64,000 nt of DNA from Frigoribacterium faeni (GCF_011761235.1 NZ_JAAOYW010000002.1:1139988-1203987); one strand, 5' to 3'; counted from the first letter of the stretch, positions 44,640 through 53,499 are shown. Numbers and translations: made by a program. The notes: a model not told the origin generated them from the letters alone.

Positions 44640-45911
44640 ATGTCCCCCGAGAACGACGACTCGGCCGACCCCCGGGGCGACCTCGGAGTCGCCCTCATCG
44701 GCCACGGCTTCATGGGAGCGGCCCACTCCCAGGCCTGGCGCACCGCTCCCGCGTTCTTCGACCTGCCGCTCAGGCCGCGCACGGCCGTGCTCGTCGGGCG
44801 CGACGTCGAGGCGACCCGGTCGGCGGCGGCGCGCTGGGGCTGGCGGCGGACCGAGTCCGACTGGAGGCGCGTGGTCGAGAGCGACGACGTCCAGCTCGTC
44901 GACATCTGCTCGCCCGGCTCGACGCACGTCGAGATCGCGGTCGCCGCCCTCGAGGCCGGCAAGCACGTGCTCTGCGAGAAGCCCCTCGCGAACACCGTCG
45001 CCGAGGCGGAGCGCATGGCCGAGGCCGCCGCCGCCGCGGCGGAGCGCGGCGTGCTGGCGATGGTGGGCTTCAGCTACCGGCGCGTGCCGGCGATCACCTT
45101 CGCCCGCGACCTCGTGGCCCGGGGCGCGATAGGCGAGCTGCGCCAGGTGCGCGCCCTCTACCTGCAGGACTGGCTCGTCGACCCCGAGGGCCCGATGACC
45201 TGGCGCCTCGACAAGGCCGCCGCGGGCTCCGGCTCGCTCGGCGACATCGGCGCGCACCTCGTCGACGCCGTGCAGTTCGTCACCGGCCGCGCCCTCACCG
45301 ACGTGAGCGGCCTGCTGCACACGTTCACGACCGAGCGGCCCCTGCTGGGCGAGGTCCGCGGTCTCGGCGGCACCGCCTCCTCGGAGCGCGGGCAGGTCAC
45401 CGTCGACGACGCGGCGATCTTCACGGCCTGCATCGAGGGAGGCGCGCTCGGCACCTTCGAGGCGACCCGCGTCGCGACCGGCCGCAAGAACGCCCTGCGG
45501 CTCGAGTTCAGCGGCACGGGCGGCGCCGTCGCGATCGACCTCGAGCGCATGAACGAGATCGAGGTCTACGACGCCGGCGCGCCCGTCGACCAGCTCGGCT
45601 TCCGCACGATCTACGTCACGGAGCCCGAGCACCCCTACGCCGCGTCGTGGTGGCCGACCGGGCACGGCCTCGGCTACGAGCACGCCTTCAGCCACCAGGT
45701 GCGCGACCTCGTCGTCGCGCTCGCGGCCGGCGAGCAGCCGACCCCGTCGTTCGCGGAGGGGCTCCAGGTGCAGCGCGTCCTCGAGGCGGTCGAGCGCAGC
45801 GCCGCCGACGGCAGCCGCTGGACGCCGACCGCGCCCGCGAGCGCCTTCACCAGGCCCGCGAGCGAACCCCCCGCGACGACCTCCCCCGCGACTGCGGCGG
45901 CCGCCTCGTGA
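44640..45911 (+). CDS. Gfo/Idh/MocA-family dehydrogenase (1)
   Basis: A 423-residue NAD(P)-dependent sugar oxidoreductase. The Rossmann start is GVALIGHGFMGAAHSQAWR, followed by the family lysine motif HVLCEKPLANTVAEAE and a C-terminal beta-sheet domain with GDIGAHLVDAVQFVTG. Relatives act on inositols, sugars or sugar acids. The ATG is preceded by a good ribosome binding site AAGGAG at 44629-44634. It carries a XylR-like operator upstream and heads a three-gene overlapping operon (GTGA to the ThuA-like gene). A role in xylose or related pentose use is inferred. Confidence 0.9.
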   Translation: MSPENDDSADPRGDLGVALIGHGFMGAAHSQAWRTAPAFFDLPLRPRTAVLVGRDVEATRSAAARWGWRRTESDWRRVVESDDVQLVDICSPGSTHVEIAVAALEAGKHVLCEKPLANTVAEAERMAEAAAAAAERGVLAMVGFSYRRVPAITFARDLVARGAIGELRQVRALYLQDWLVDPEGPMTWRLDKAAAGSGSLGDIGAHLVDAVQFVTGRALTDVSGLLHTFTTERPLLGEVRGLGGTASSERGQVTVDDAAIFTACIEGGALGTFEATRVATGRKNALRLEFSGTGGAVAIDLERMNEIEVYDAGAPVDQLGFRTIYVTEPEHPYAASWWPTGHGLGYEHAFSHQVRDLVVALAAGEQPTPSFAEGLQVQRVLEAVERSAADGSRWTPTAPASAFTRPASEPPATTSPATAAAAS

Positions 45912-46600
45912 CCCGCCGCGCGCTCGTCGTCCGCGGCGGCTGGGACGGCCACGACCCCGTCGGCACCACCGACTCGTTCGTGCCGTTCCTCGAGCGGTCG
46001 GGCTTCGAGGTCAGCGTGCACGACGGCCCGGCGGTCTACGCCGACGCCGACGTGATGAGCGGCGCCGACCTCGTGCTGCAGAACGTCACCATGTCGACGA
46101 TCGAGGGGGCGCAGACGGCGGGCCTGCGGGCGGCCGTCGAGGCCGGCACCGGGCTGGCCGGCTGGCACGGCGGCATCGCCGACTCGTTCCGCGGCGACGC
46201 CGACTACCTGCACCTGGTCGGCGGCCAGTTCGCCTCGCACCCGGGCAAGCCCGCGGCCGACCGGGTCGGCGACGGGACCGACGCGTTCGTCCGGCACACG
46301 ATCCGCTTCACGGAGGCGGCGGCGACGCACCCGGTCACCGAGGGGCTCGACGACTTCGAGCTCGACAGCGAGCAGTACTGGCTGCTGCACGACGACTACC
46401 TCGACGTGCTCGCGACGACCACGCAGGAGGCGCGGGTCGGCGACCCCTGGACGCGCCCGGTGACCTCCCCCGCCGTCTGGACCCGGCAGTGGGGCCTCGG
46501 CCGCATCGCCGTCGTCACGCCCGGGCACTCGCAGGACGTGCTCGACCACCCGACCGTGCGCACGCTCGTCGAGCGCGGCCTGCTGTGGGCGTCGCGATGA
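45908..46600 (+). CDS. ThuA-like domain protein
   Basis: A 230-residue protein of the ThuA (trehalose utilisation-like) class-I glutamine amidotransferase-like fold. It starts RALVVRGGWDGHDPVGTTDS, and has the core GTGLAGWHGGIADSFRGD, FASHPG and YWLLHDDYLDVLAT with a terminal GRIAVVTPGHSQDVLDHPTV. ThuA proteins accompany Gfo/Idh/MocA dehydrogenases in sugar operons, where they are thought to help handle keto-sugars. Overlaps both neighbours by 4 bp (GTGA and ATGA). Confidence 0.85.
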   Translation: MTRRALVVRGGWDGHDPVGTTDSFVPFLERSGFEVSVHDGPAVYADADVMSGADLVLQNVTMSTIEGAQTAGLRAAVEAGTGLAGWHGGIADSFRGDADYLHLVGGQFASHPGKPAADRVGDGTDAFVRHTIRFTEAAATHPVTEGLDDFELDSEQYWLLHDDYLDVLATTTQEARVGDPWTRPVTSPAVWTRQWGLGRIAVVTPGHSQDVLDHPTVRTLVERGLLWASR

Positions 46601-47751
46601 GCGGCGTGAGCGGCACGGGCCGCACGGGCCCCACCGGCGCCGCAGCCGGCCGCGCCCCGGCCCCGATGCGCGTCGGCGTCGTCGGCGTCGGGGTGATCAG
46701 CGAGCAGTACTTCGCGACGTTCGAGCGGCTGCCCGGTCTCGCCCTCGAGGCCGTGGCCGACCTCGACGGCGAGCGTGCCGCCTCCGTGGCCTCGCGTCTC
46801 GGCGTGCGGGCCCTGACCGTCGACGAGCTGCTCGCCGACGACCGGGTCGACGTCGTGCTGAACCTCACGATCCCGGCCGCGCACGCCGAGATCGCGCTGC
46901 GGGCGATCGCCGCCGGCAAGCACGTCTACGGCGAGAAGCCGCTCGCGCTGACGGTCGCCGACGGCACGGCGGTGCTCGAGGCGGCCCGCGTCGCCGGGGT
47001 GCGGGTCGGGTCGGCGCCCGACACGGTGCTCGGCACGGGCGTCCAGACCGCGGCGCAGCTCGTCGCGTCGGGGGTCGTCGGCGACCCCGTCGGCGCGGCC
47101 GTCTCGTGGACGGCGTCCGGGCACGAGGCGTGGCACCCGGCTCCCGACTTCTACTACCGCCCGGGCGGCGGCCCCCTGTTCGACATGGGGCCGTACTACC
47201 TGACGACGCTCGTGCACCTGCTGGGCCCCGTCGAGAGCGTGTCCGGCCTGGTCTCGCGCTCGGCCCGCCGCCGGACGATCGGCACGGGGCCGCGCGCCGG
47301 CCAGCCGCTCGAGGTCGAGGTCGACACCCACGCGAGCGCCCTGCTGAGGCACGTCTCGGGAGCCGTCTCGACCGTGACGGTGAGCTTCGAGGTGTGGGGC
47401 TCCCGGGCGCCGATCACCGAGTTCTTCGGCACGCGGGGCACGATCGCCGTGCCCGACGCGAACATGTTCGGCGACCCCGTCGAGCTGCTCACCGCCGACG
47501 ACCGCACCTGGCGCGGCGTCGAGCCGACCGCGGGCTACCTGGACGCCGGACGCGGCGTCGGGCTCGCCGACCTCGCCAGGGCGGTCTCCGTGGGGGAGCC
47601 GCACCGCGCCTCCGGCGACGTCGCCCTGCACGTGCTCGAGATCACGGAGGCGGTGGCCGCGTCGAGCGCGTCCGGCGCGGTCGTGTCGCTGGTCTCCCGG
47701 CCCGACGTCCCGCCGCTCGTCCCGCTCGGCGCCGAGCCGCACGAGGCGTGA
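46597..47751 (+). CDS. Gfo/Idh/MocA-family dehydrogenase (2)
   Basis: A 384-residue paralogue of the operon's first enzyme. After about 23 Gly/Ala/Thr-rich residues, the Rossmann motif MRVGVVGVGVISEQYFATFE begins; the cofactor-lysine motif is GKHVYGEKPLALTVAD, and the catalytic domain has FYYRPGGGPLFDMGPYYLTT. Such dehydrogenases act with ThuA in sugar oxidation pathways; the substrate is not known. It overlaps the ThuA gene by ATGA and ends 133 bp before the repressor gene. Confidence 0.9.
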   Translation: MSGVSGTGRTGPTGAAAGRAPAPMRVGVVGVGVISEQYFATFERLPGLALEAVADLDGERAASVASRLGVRALTVDELLADDRVDVVLNLTIPAAHAEIALRAIAAGKHVYGEKPLALTVADGTAVLEAARVAGVRVGSAPDTVLGTGVQTAAQLVASGVVGDPVGAAVSWTASGHEAWHPAPDFYYRPGGGPLFDMGPYYLTTLVHLLGPVESVSGLVSRSARRRTIGTGPRAGQPLEVEVDTHASALLRHVSGAVSTVTVSFEVWGSRAPITEFFGTRGTIAVPDANMFGDPVELLTADDRTWRGVEPTAGYLDAGRGVGLADLARAVSVGEPHRASGDVALHVLEITEAVAASSASGAVVSLVSRPDVPPLVPLGAEPHEA

Positions 47752-47884
47752 GCGGTCGCGCGGTGCAGCGGGGTGCGGCTGCGTCGTGCGGGGCGAGGCG
47801 TGGCGTGCGGGTCGCAGCACGACCTCGCCGGGGGCACGGCCCGCGTCCGTGCGGACGATAACCTCGTGAGCGAGGGAGGCCGCG

Positions 47885-49216
47885 GTGCGAGACGAGACGA
47901 GTGAGGCCCAGGACGGCGCGGCGACGCCGTCCGTGCCGGCGACGTCGCCCGACTCCGCGCCCCGGCCCGAGTCCGCAGCCCGGCCCGAGCCCGCAGCCCG
48001 AGCGCGGCGGGCGACCGCGGTCCCGGCCGCCCCTCCTGCGGGACGCGCCCGCCCCCTCCTCGACCGCCCCCGGGGCTCGAACCTCGCGACCGTCCTCGGC
48101 ATCGTCCACGGCGACGGTCCGACCTCGCGGAGCGAGCTGACCCGCCTCACCGGCCTGAACCGCTCCACCATCGCCGCCCTCGTGGGCGAGCTCGTCGAGC
48201 GCGGCCTGGCCGTCGAGTCGGAGCCGGTCTCGGCCAACCGCGTCGGCCGGCCGAGCCCGGTCGTCAGCGCCTCGCCCGACGTCGTCGCCTTCGCCGTGAA
48301 CCCCGAGATCGACGCCGTCACGGTCGGCCGCGTCGGGCTCGACGGGGTCGTGCAGCGGCGCGTGCGGCACGAGACCGACGGCGTCCCGACGGCCGCCGAG
48401 GCCGCCGACCTCGCGGCCCGCCTCGTCGCGGAGCTCGCCGGCGAGGTGCCCGGCGCCCGCGTCGTCGGGGTGGGCGCCGCCGTTCCCGGGCTCGTGCACG
48501 CCGACGGCGGGCTCGTGCGCCTCGCGCCGCACCTCGGCTGGGTCGACGAGCCCTTCGCCCGCCTCCTCGCCGAGGCCACCGGCCTGCCCGCCCGTGCCGC
48601 CAACGACGCGTCCACCGCCGTCGTCGCCGAGGGCCTCTTCGGCGCCGGCGCGGACGCCCTCGACCTCGTGTTCCTCAACGGAGGCGCCAGCGGCGTGGGC
48701 GGGGGCGTCGTCGTCGACGGCCGGCCCCTGCGCGGGCGGGACGGCTTCGCCGGCGAGATCGGGCACACCCTCGTCGAGTCGGCCGGGGTGCTCTGCCACT
48801 GCGGCGCCGTCGGCTGCCTCGAGACCGAGGTCGGCCAAGCGGCGCTGCTCGCCGTCACCGGGCTGAGCCGGGCCCAGGCCGACGAGCTCGACGCCGCGCT
48901 GGCGACGGCGCTCGCCGAGGGCGACGCCGACGTGCGGCGCGAGGTCGAGCGGCAGGTCGACTACGTGGCCGTGGCGCTGCGCAACGTCGTGAACGCCTTC
49001 AACCCGTCGGTGATCGTGCTCGGCGGGTTCCTGGGGTCGCTGCAGGCCGCCGCGCCCGACCGGCTGCTCGACCGCGTGACCGCGCAGGCGCTGCCCGGCC
49101 CGCGCGACGACCTGCACGTGCGCCGTGCCGCCCTCGGCGCCGACCGGCTGATGATCGGGGCCGCCGAGCTGGCCTTCGCCGACCTCCTGGCCGACCCGGC
49201 CGGCGTCGCCCCCTGA
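47885..49216 (+). CDS. ROK-family repressor, XylR-like
   Basis: A 443-residue regulator. About 50 N-terminal residues are Pro/Ala-rich. The winged HTH is SRSELTRLTGLNRSTIAALV followed by GELVERGLAVE, then a ROK sugar-kinase-like domain with VGVGAAVPGLV, LNGGASGVGGGVVVDG, the histidine motif FAGEIGHTLVE and the zinc site CHCGAVGCLETE. The GTG start has GGGAGG 6-11 nt upstream. It lies in the middle of the xylose genes and is the obvious candidate to bind the sites at 44423-44441, 44589-44612 and 51949-51972. Confidence 0.9.
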   Translation: MRDETSEAQDGAATPSVPATSPDSAPRPESAARPEPAARARRATAVPAAPPAGRARPLLDRPRGSNLATVLGIVHGDGPTSRSELTRLTGLNRSTIAALVGELVERGLAVESEPVSANRVGRPSPVVSASPDVVAFAVNPEIDAVTVGRVGLDGVVQRRVRHETDGVPTAAEAADLAARLVAELAGEVPGARVVGVGAAVPGLVHADGGLVRLAPHLGWVDEPFARLLAEATGLPARAANDASTAVVAEGLFGAGADALDLVFLNGGASGVGGGVVVDGRPLRGRDGFAGEIGHTLVESAGVLCHCGAVGCLETEVGQAALLAVTGLSRAQADELDAALATALAEGDADVRREVERQVDYVAVALRNVVNAFNPSVIVLGGFLGSLQAAAPDRLLDRVTAQALPGPRDDLHVRRAALGADRLMIGAAELAFADLLADPAGVAP

Positions 49217-49518
49217 CCCGCGCCTCCTGCCCCCCCCGCCTCCTGCTGCTGCCCGCCCGGCCCCGTGCCGCCCGCCGCCCGGCCCGGCCCCGCGCTGCCC
49301 TGCCGCCCTGCCAGCCCAGTGCTGCCCGCCGCCCCGACCCGCACCCCCGACACCGCCGAGTGAACGGAACACCGCCGCAGTGGGCGGTGTTCGGTTCACT
49401 CGGCGGTGCCAGGAGAGAGCAGTACCGCGCGCGGAAGCCCCGAGCGACACGACGCGCGGCAGTGCCGAGCAGCACGGCGCGCGGCAGCCCCCGAGCGCGA
49501 GCCCGCGCCGAGCGCCGC
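49217..49518. repeat. Intergenic region with family-C hairpin 5 and GC-rich direct repeats
   Basis: 302 bp between convergent genes. The first half is a strongly strand-skewed pyrimidine-rich stretch (CCCGCC-like), then hairpin 5 (49351-49408), then short direct repeats including CGCGCGGCAG twice near 49453 and 49478. No gene is seen. Confidence 0.6.
49351..49408. repeat. Family-C hairpin 5
   Basis: CACCGCCGAGTGAACGGAA plus CACCGCC pairs with the right arm ending GGTTCACTCGGCGGTG: 26-bp arms with a single mismatch and the 6-nt loop GCAGTG. It is the best-preserved distant member of the family whose other copies cluster at 42.5-43.1 kb. Confidence 0.85.
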
Positions 49519-50235
49519 TCAGGCGGACGCGGCCGCCGCGTGCCCGTGCTCGTCGCGCGTCGCCCACACGGCGCCGGCGGCGGGCCCGGCGAGGTCGACG
49601 GTGCCGTCGTCCAGCTCGACGCGCAGCGACCCGGCGTAGTCGCGGCGCTCGGCGACCCGCACGTGCGCGCCGACGTGCAGCTGCAGCGAGCCGAGGTAGC
49701 GCAGCAGCTCGGGCTCGTCGTCCGAGACGCGGACGACGTGGCCGCACTCGCCCTCGACGAACTCCTGCAGAGTGTGGGCGACGGGCCGCTCGACCGTGCC
49801 GTCGGCGGCGGGGATCGGGTCGCCGTGCGGGTCGGCCGTGGGGTGCCCGAGCTCGACGTCGAACGCCTCGAGCAGCCGGTCGCTGACGGCGTGCTCGAGC
49901 ACCTCGGCCTCGACGTGCACCTCGTCCCACGAGTAGCCGAGCCGCTCGACCAGGTAGGTCTCGATCAGCCGGTGGCGTCGCACCATGCCGACCGCGACGC
50001 GACGGCCGAGGTCACTGAGGGCGATGCGCCGGTACGGCTCGTAGTCGAGGTAGCCGTCGCGCTCCAGCTTGCGGAGGTTGCCCGACACCGTCGAGGCCCC
50101 CACCCCGAGCGTCGCGGCGATCTCGTTCGTCGTGATGCCCGCCGACCCCTCGGCGGCCCACTCCTCGGCCTTCCAGATGACCTTGAGGTAGTCCTCCGCC
50201 ATCGTCGAGCGGGTGGGTCCCGGTTCCGGTGCCAT
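49519..50235 (-). CDS. DtxR-family metal regulator, MntR-like
   Basis: A 238-residue repressor. The winged HTH is ITTNEIAATLGVGASTVSGN; then RKLERDGYLDYEPYRRIALS; the dimer and metal domain follows, and the last 75 residues form an SH3-like domain. Ligand positions read D15 (TMAEDYLKVI) and E111-x-x-E114-H115 (EVLEH). IdeR/DtxR has Met and Cys at the equivalent of D15 and E111; Asp and Glu are typical of manganese-sensing MntR. The start has TAGGAT 6 nt upstream (leaderless). Confidence 0.88.
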   Translation of the reverse strand: MAPEPGPTRSTMAEDYLKVIWKAEEWAAEGSAGITTNEIAATLGVGASTVSGNLRKLERDGYLDYEPYRRIALSDLGRRVAVGMVRRHRLIETYLVERLGYSWDEVHVEAEVLEHAVSDRLLEAFDVELGHPTADPHGDPIPAADGTVERPVAHTLQEFVEGECGHVVRVSDDEPELLRYLGSLQLHVGAHVRVAERRDYAGSLRVELDDGTVDLAGPAAGAVWATRDEHGHAAAASA

Positions 50236-50241
50236 GTGCCG

Positions 50242-50247
50242 ATCCTA
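50242..50247 (-). promoter_or_regulatory. Putative -10 of the leaderless MntR-like gene
   Basis: TAGGAT on the minus strand, six bases before the ATG at 50235. Confidence 0.4.
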
Positions 50248-50300
50248 GGTCCCGCCGCCGCGCCTCCTCGTCCCGGCGCCGCGCCTCCCAGTTCTCAGGT

Positions 50301-50370
50301 CGAGGGCGGGTGTTCCGGCTCGAGGGCGGGTCCCCGCCGACCCGCCCTCGGCCCGGAAGACCCGCCCTCG
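50301..50370. repeat. Inverted-repeat element, family D
   Basis: 31-bp arms at 50301-50331 and 50340-50370. Each arm itself contains two copies of CGAGGGCGGGT (or its complement), so it has a nested two-fold direct and inverted arrangement. It follows the xylB stop at 50402 on the minus strand and may act as its terminator. Confidence 0.7.
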
Positions 50371-50401
50371 GCCCAGGAAGCCCCGAGCAGGCGCGAGCAG
50401 C

Positions 50402-51943
50402 TCAGCGCGGCAGCGACCCCAGCGCCTGCGCCGCGCGGTAGCGCTCGCCGATCGCGGGCACGAGGTCCGGCTCCGAGGAGGCGCGGGTCGACACGGTCCA
50501 CCCCGGTCGCGTCCCCGAGAGGGCCCACGCCGCCTGCCGTGCCGCACCGTCGGCGACGTACTCGCCCGGCGCGGGCACCGTGACCGGCACGTCGAGCACC
50601 TGGGCGGCGACGGCCTGCACGGCGGGGTTGAGCGCGGCGCCGCCGATCAGCAGCACGCGTCGCACCTCGACCCCCTGGTCGCGTACCGCGGCGGCGCCGT
50701 CGGCGAGCGCCGACAGCATGCCCTCGACGGCCGCCCTGGCGAGGTTCTCCCGCGTGGTCGAGGCGAGGGTCAGCCCCGAGATCGTGGCCGTGGCGTCGGG
50801 CAGGTCGGGGGTTCGCTCGCCCTCGAAGTAGGGCACCAGCGAGACCCCGCCGGCGCCGGGCTCGGCGGCGAGCGCCAGGCGGGCCAGCTCGTCGTGGTCG
50901 ACGGCGAGCAGCGCGCCGATCGACGAGAGCACCCGGGCGGCGTTGAGCGTGGCGACGAGCGGCAGGAACCCGCCCGCGGCGTCCGCGAACCCGGCGACCG
51001 TGCCGCTGCCGTCGGCGGTGGGGGAGTCGGTCACGGCGAACGCCGTGCCGCTCGTGCCGATGCTGACGACGAGGTCGCCGACCCCGGCGTCGAGCCCGAG
51101 GGCCGCGCCGGCGTTGTCGCCGGCGCCCGCGCCCACGACGATCCCCTCGGGGACGGGCCCGTGCGCGACCGTCGTGCCCGCCGCCTCCGACGGTCCGAGC
51201 ACGCGCGGCAGCACGACGGCCGAGTCGTCCGAGCCGTCCGGGCCGTCCGGGCCGGCCCCGGCGCCCGAGCCGTCCGAGCCGTCCCCCGCGCCAGAACCCT
51301 CGCTCCGCCCCGCGGCGACCCGCCCGGCCCGCCCGAGCGCCCGCTCGAACAGCTCGAGGTCGTACGCCTCGTCGCCGGGGCTCCAGTACGAGGTGCCGCT
51401 GGCGTCGCTGCGGTCGGTGACGAGGGCGTCGAGGTCGGGGCCGAGGGGCGAGGAGGCGGCCGGCCCGTGCCCGAGGAGCCGCCAGGTCAGCCAGTCGTGC
51501 GGCAGGGCGACCGCGGCGACGCGCGCGGCGTTCTCGGGCTCGGCGTCGCGCAGCCAGCGCAGCTTGGTGGCCGTGAAGGAGGCGACGGGCACCGAGCCGG
51601 TGCGTCGCGCCCACTCCTCGGCCCCGAGCTCGGCGGTCAGCTCGCGGGCGGCGGGGGCGCTGCGGGTGTCGTTCCAGAGCAGGGCGTCGCGGACGACCTC
51701 GCCGTCGGCGTCGAGGGCGACCATGCCGTGCTGCTGCCCGGCGACCGAGATCGCGGCGACGTCGTCGAGGCCGCCGGCGGCGGCGATCGCCTCGGCGAGC
51801 GCGTCCCACCAGGCGTCGGGCGGCACCTCAGTGCCCTCCGGGTGCCGGGCGGTGCCCTGGCGCACCAGGGCTCCGGTGACGGTGTCGCGGATCACGACCT
51901 TGCAACTCTGGGTCGAGGAGTCGACCCCGGCGACGAGACTCAT
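50402..51943 (-). CDS. xylB: Xylulokinase
   Basis: A 513-residue FGGY-family kinase that phosphorylates D-xylulose to xylulose 5-phosphate. Visible are the N-terminal phosphate loop [15 protein letters not shown], the substrate-contact [10 protein letters not shown] and [10 protein letters not shown], the catalytic region [32 protein letters not shown] and the C-terminal adenine motif [13 protein letters not shown]. It contains an unusual insertion of about 25 Gly/Asp/Ser residues (about 215-243). A XylR-like operator abuts the start, 6 nt upstream. Confidence 0.95.
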   Translation of the reverse strand: MSLVAGVDSSTQSCKVVIRDTVTGALVRQGTARHPEGTEVPPDAWWDALAEAIAAAGGLDDVAAISVAGQQHGMVALDADGEVVRDALLWNDTRSAPAARELTAELGAEEWARRTGSVPVASFTATKLRWLRDAEPENAARVAAVALPHDWLTWRLLGHGPAASSPLGPDLDALVTDRSDASGTSYWSPGDEAYDLELFERALGRAGRVAAGRSEGSGAGDGSDGSGAGAGPDGPDGSDDSAVVLPRVLGPSEAAGTTVAHGPVPEGIVVGAGAGDNAGAALGLDAGVGDLVVSIGTSGTAFAVTDSPTADGSGTVAGFADAAGGFLPLVATLNAARVLSSIGALLAVDHDELARLALAAEPGAGGVSLVPYFEGERTPDLPDATATISGLTLASTTRENLARAAVEGMLSALADGAAAVRDQGVEVRRVLLIGGAALNPAVQAVAAQVLDVPVTVPAPGEYVADGAARQAAWALSGTRPGWTVSTRASSEPDLVPAIGERYRAAQALGSLPR

Positions 51944-51948
51944 GGCCG

Positions 51949-51972
51949 TAGTTTGTCGTATCGCGCAACGAA
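51949..51972. promoter_or_regulatory. XylR-like operator at the xylB start
   Basis: TAGTTTGT-N6-GCGCAACGAA in plus orientation, matching the site at 44589-44612. On the minus strand it ends 5 nt before the ATG, so a bound repressor would cover the promoter and start site. Confidence 0.65.
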
Positions 51973-52015
51973 TTCCTAGAGCGGTCCCGGGCGGCGTGGC
52001 GCGCCTCCTCGTCGG

Positions 52016-52044
52016 TAGACTCGAGTGCACCCGATCACGGTGCA
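52016..52044 (+). promoter_or_regulatory. purA promoter and small leader hairpin
   Basis: TAGACT (52016-52021) is a good -10-like hexamer about 68 nt before the purA start. The leader then has TGCACC (52026-52031) pairing with GGTGCA (52039-52044). A regulatory role for the hairpin is a guess. Confidence 0.35.
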
Positions 52045-52088
52045 GCCGCGCCCCACCCGGCGCGACCGCCGACCGCGAGGAGACGACC

Positions 52089-53375
52089 ATGCCCGCAGTA
52101 GTCATCATCGGAGCCCAGTGGGGCGACGAAGGCAAGGGCAAGGCCACCGACCTGCTCGGCAGCCGCATCGACTACGTCGTCAAGTTCAACGGCGGCAACA
52201 ACGCGGGCCACACGGTCGTCATCGGCGACCAGAAGTACGCCCTGCACCTGCTGCCCTCGGGCATCCTGTCGCCCGGCGTCACGCCCGTGATCGGCAACGG
52301 CGTCGTCGTCGACATCGAGGTGCTCTTCGACGAGCTCGACGCCCTGATCGCCCGGGGCGTCGACGTCTCGCGGCTCAAGGTGAGCGCCAACGCGCACGTC
52401 ATCACGCACTACCACCGCACCCTCGACAAGGTGACCGAGCGGTTCCTCGGCAAGCGGCAGATCGGCACCACGGGCCGCGGCATCGGCCCGACCTACGCCG
52501 ACAAGATCAACCGCGTCGGCATCCGTGTGCAGGACATCTTCGACGAGGGCATCCTGCGCCAGAAGGTCGAGGCGGCCCTCGACCAGAAGAACCACCTGCT
52601 CGTCAAGATCTACAACCGCCGCGCGATCGAGGCCGACGAGATCGTCGAGTCGCTGCTCTCGTTCGCCGAGCGGCTGAAGCCGATGGTCGCCGACACGGCC
52701 CTCGAGATCCACCAGGCGCTCGAGGCCGACAAGACCGTCCTCTTCGAGGCCGGCCAGGCCACGATGCTCGACGTCGACCACGGCACCTACCCCTTCGTCA
52801 CGTCGTCCTCGGCGACCGCAGGAGGCGCCTCCACCGGCTCCGGCATCGGCCCGGGCCGCATCGAGCGCGTCATCGGCATCGTCAAGGCGTACACGACCCG
52901 TGTCGGCGCCGGGCCCTTCCCGACCGAGCTGTTCGACGCCTCCGGCGAGTTCCTCCGGGCCAACGGCTTCGAGTTCGGCACGACCACCGGCCGCCCGCGT
53001 CGCTGCGGCTGGTACGACGCCCCGATCGCTCGCTACTCGGCGCGCATCAACGGCGTGACCGACTTCGTGCTGACGAAGCTCGACGTGCTCACCGGCCTCG
53101 AGACCATCCCGGTCTGCGTCGCGTACGAGGTCGACGGGGTCCGCCACGACGAGGTCCCGGTGTCGCAGAGCGACTTCCACCACGCCGTGCCGATCTACGA
53201 AGAGCTCCCCGGCTGGAGCGAGGACATCACCGGGGCCCGCGAGTTCTCCGACCTGCCCGAGGCGGCGCAGCAGTACGTCCTGGCCGTCGAGGCGATGAGC
53301 GGCGCCCGCATCTCGGCGATCGGCGTCGGCCCCGGCCGCGACGCCATCGTCGTGCGCCACGACCTCCTCGGCTGA
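52089..53375 (+). CDS. purA: Adenylosuccinate synthetase
   Basis: A 428-residue enzyme of AMP synthesis that joins aspartate to IMP using GTP. The classical motifs are all present: P-loop [19 protein letters not shown] with the catalytic Asp, [11 protein letters not shown] with the catalytic His, [14 protein letters not shown], the [20 protein letters not shown] segment and the [12 protein letters not shown]sp-binding loop. ATG 52089 has GAGGAGA upstream. Length is typical. It is followed by the family-B element. Confidence 0.97.
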   Translation: MPAVVIIGAQWGDEGKGKATDLLGSRIDYVVKFNGGNNAGHTVVIGDQKYALHLLPSGILSPGVTPVIGNGVVVDIEVLFDELDALIARGVDVSRLKVSANAHVITHYHRTLDKVTERFLGKRQIGTTGRGIGPTYADKINRVGIRVQDIFDEGILRQKVEAALDQKNHLLVKIYNRRAIEADEIVESLLSFAERLKPMVADTALEIHQALEADKTVLFEAGQATMLDVDHGTYPFVTSSSATAGGASTGSGIGPGRIERVIGIVKAYTTRVGAGPFPTELFDASGEFLRANGFEFGTTTGRPRRCGWYDAPIARYSARINGVTDFVLTKLDVLTGLETIPVCVAYEVDGVRHDEVPVSQSDFHHAVPIYEELPGWSEDITGAREFSDLPEAAQQYVLAVEAMSGARISAIGVGPGRDAIVVRHDLLG

Positions 53376-53410
53376 CCGCCCCGCCCCTCCCGCGCCCGTC
53401 CTCTCCTCAT

Positions 53411-53499
53411 TCAGGAACGCGTGTCCTGAGTGTTCACGGCTCAGGAACGAGCGTCCTGAGCCGTGCACCGATCAGGAACCCGCCCCGCCCCGTTCCTGA
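53411..53499. repeat. Three-hairpin intergenic element, family B copy 2
   Basis: Hairpins at 53411-53429 (TCAGGA/TCCTGA), 53435-53465 (perfect 12-bp arms starting CACGGCTCAGGA, loop ACGAGCG) and 53472-53499 (TCAGGAAC/GTTCCTGA). It has the same order and spacing style as copy 1 at 37301-37388 but different stem sequences beyond the shared core. It is between convergent genes. Confidence 0.75.
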
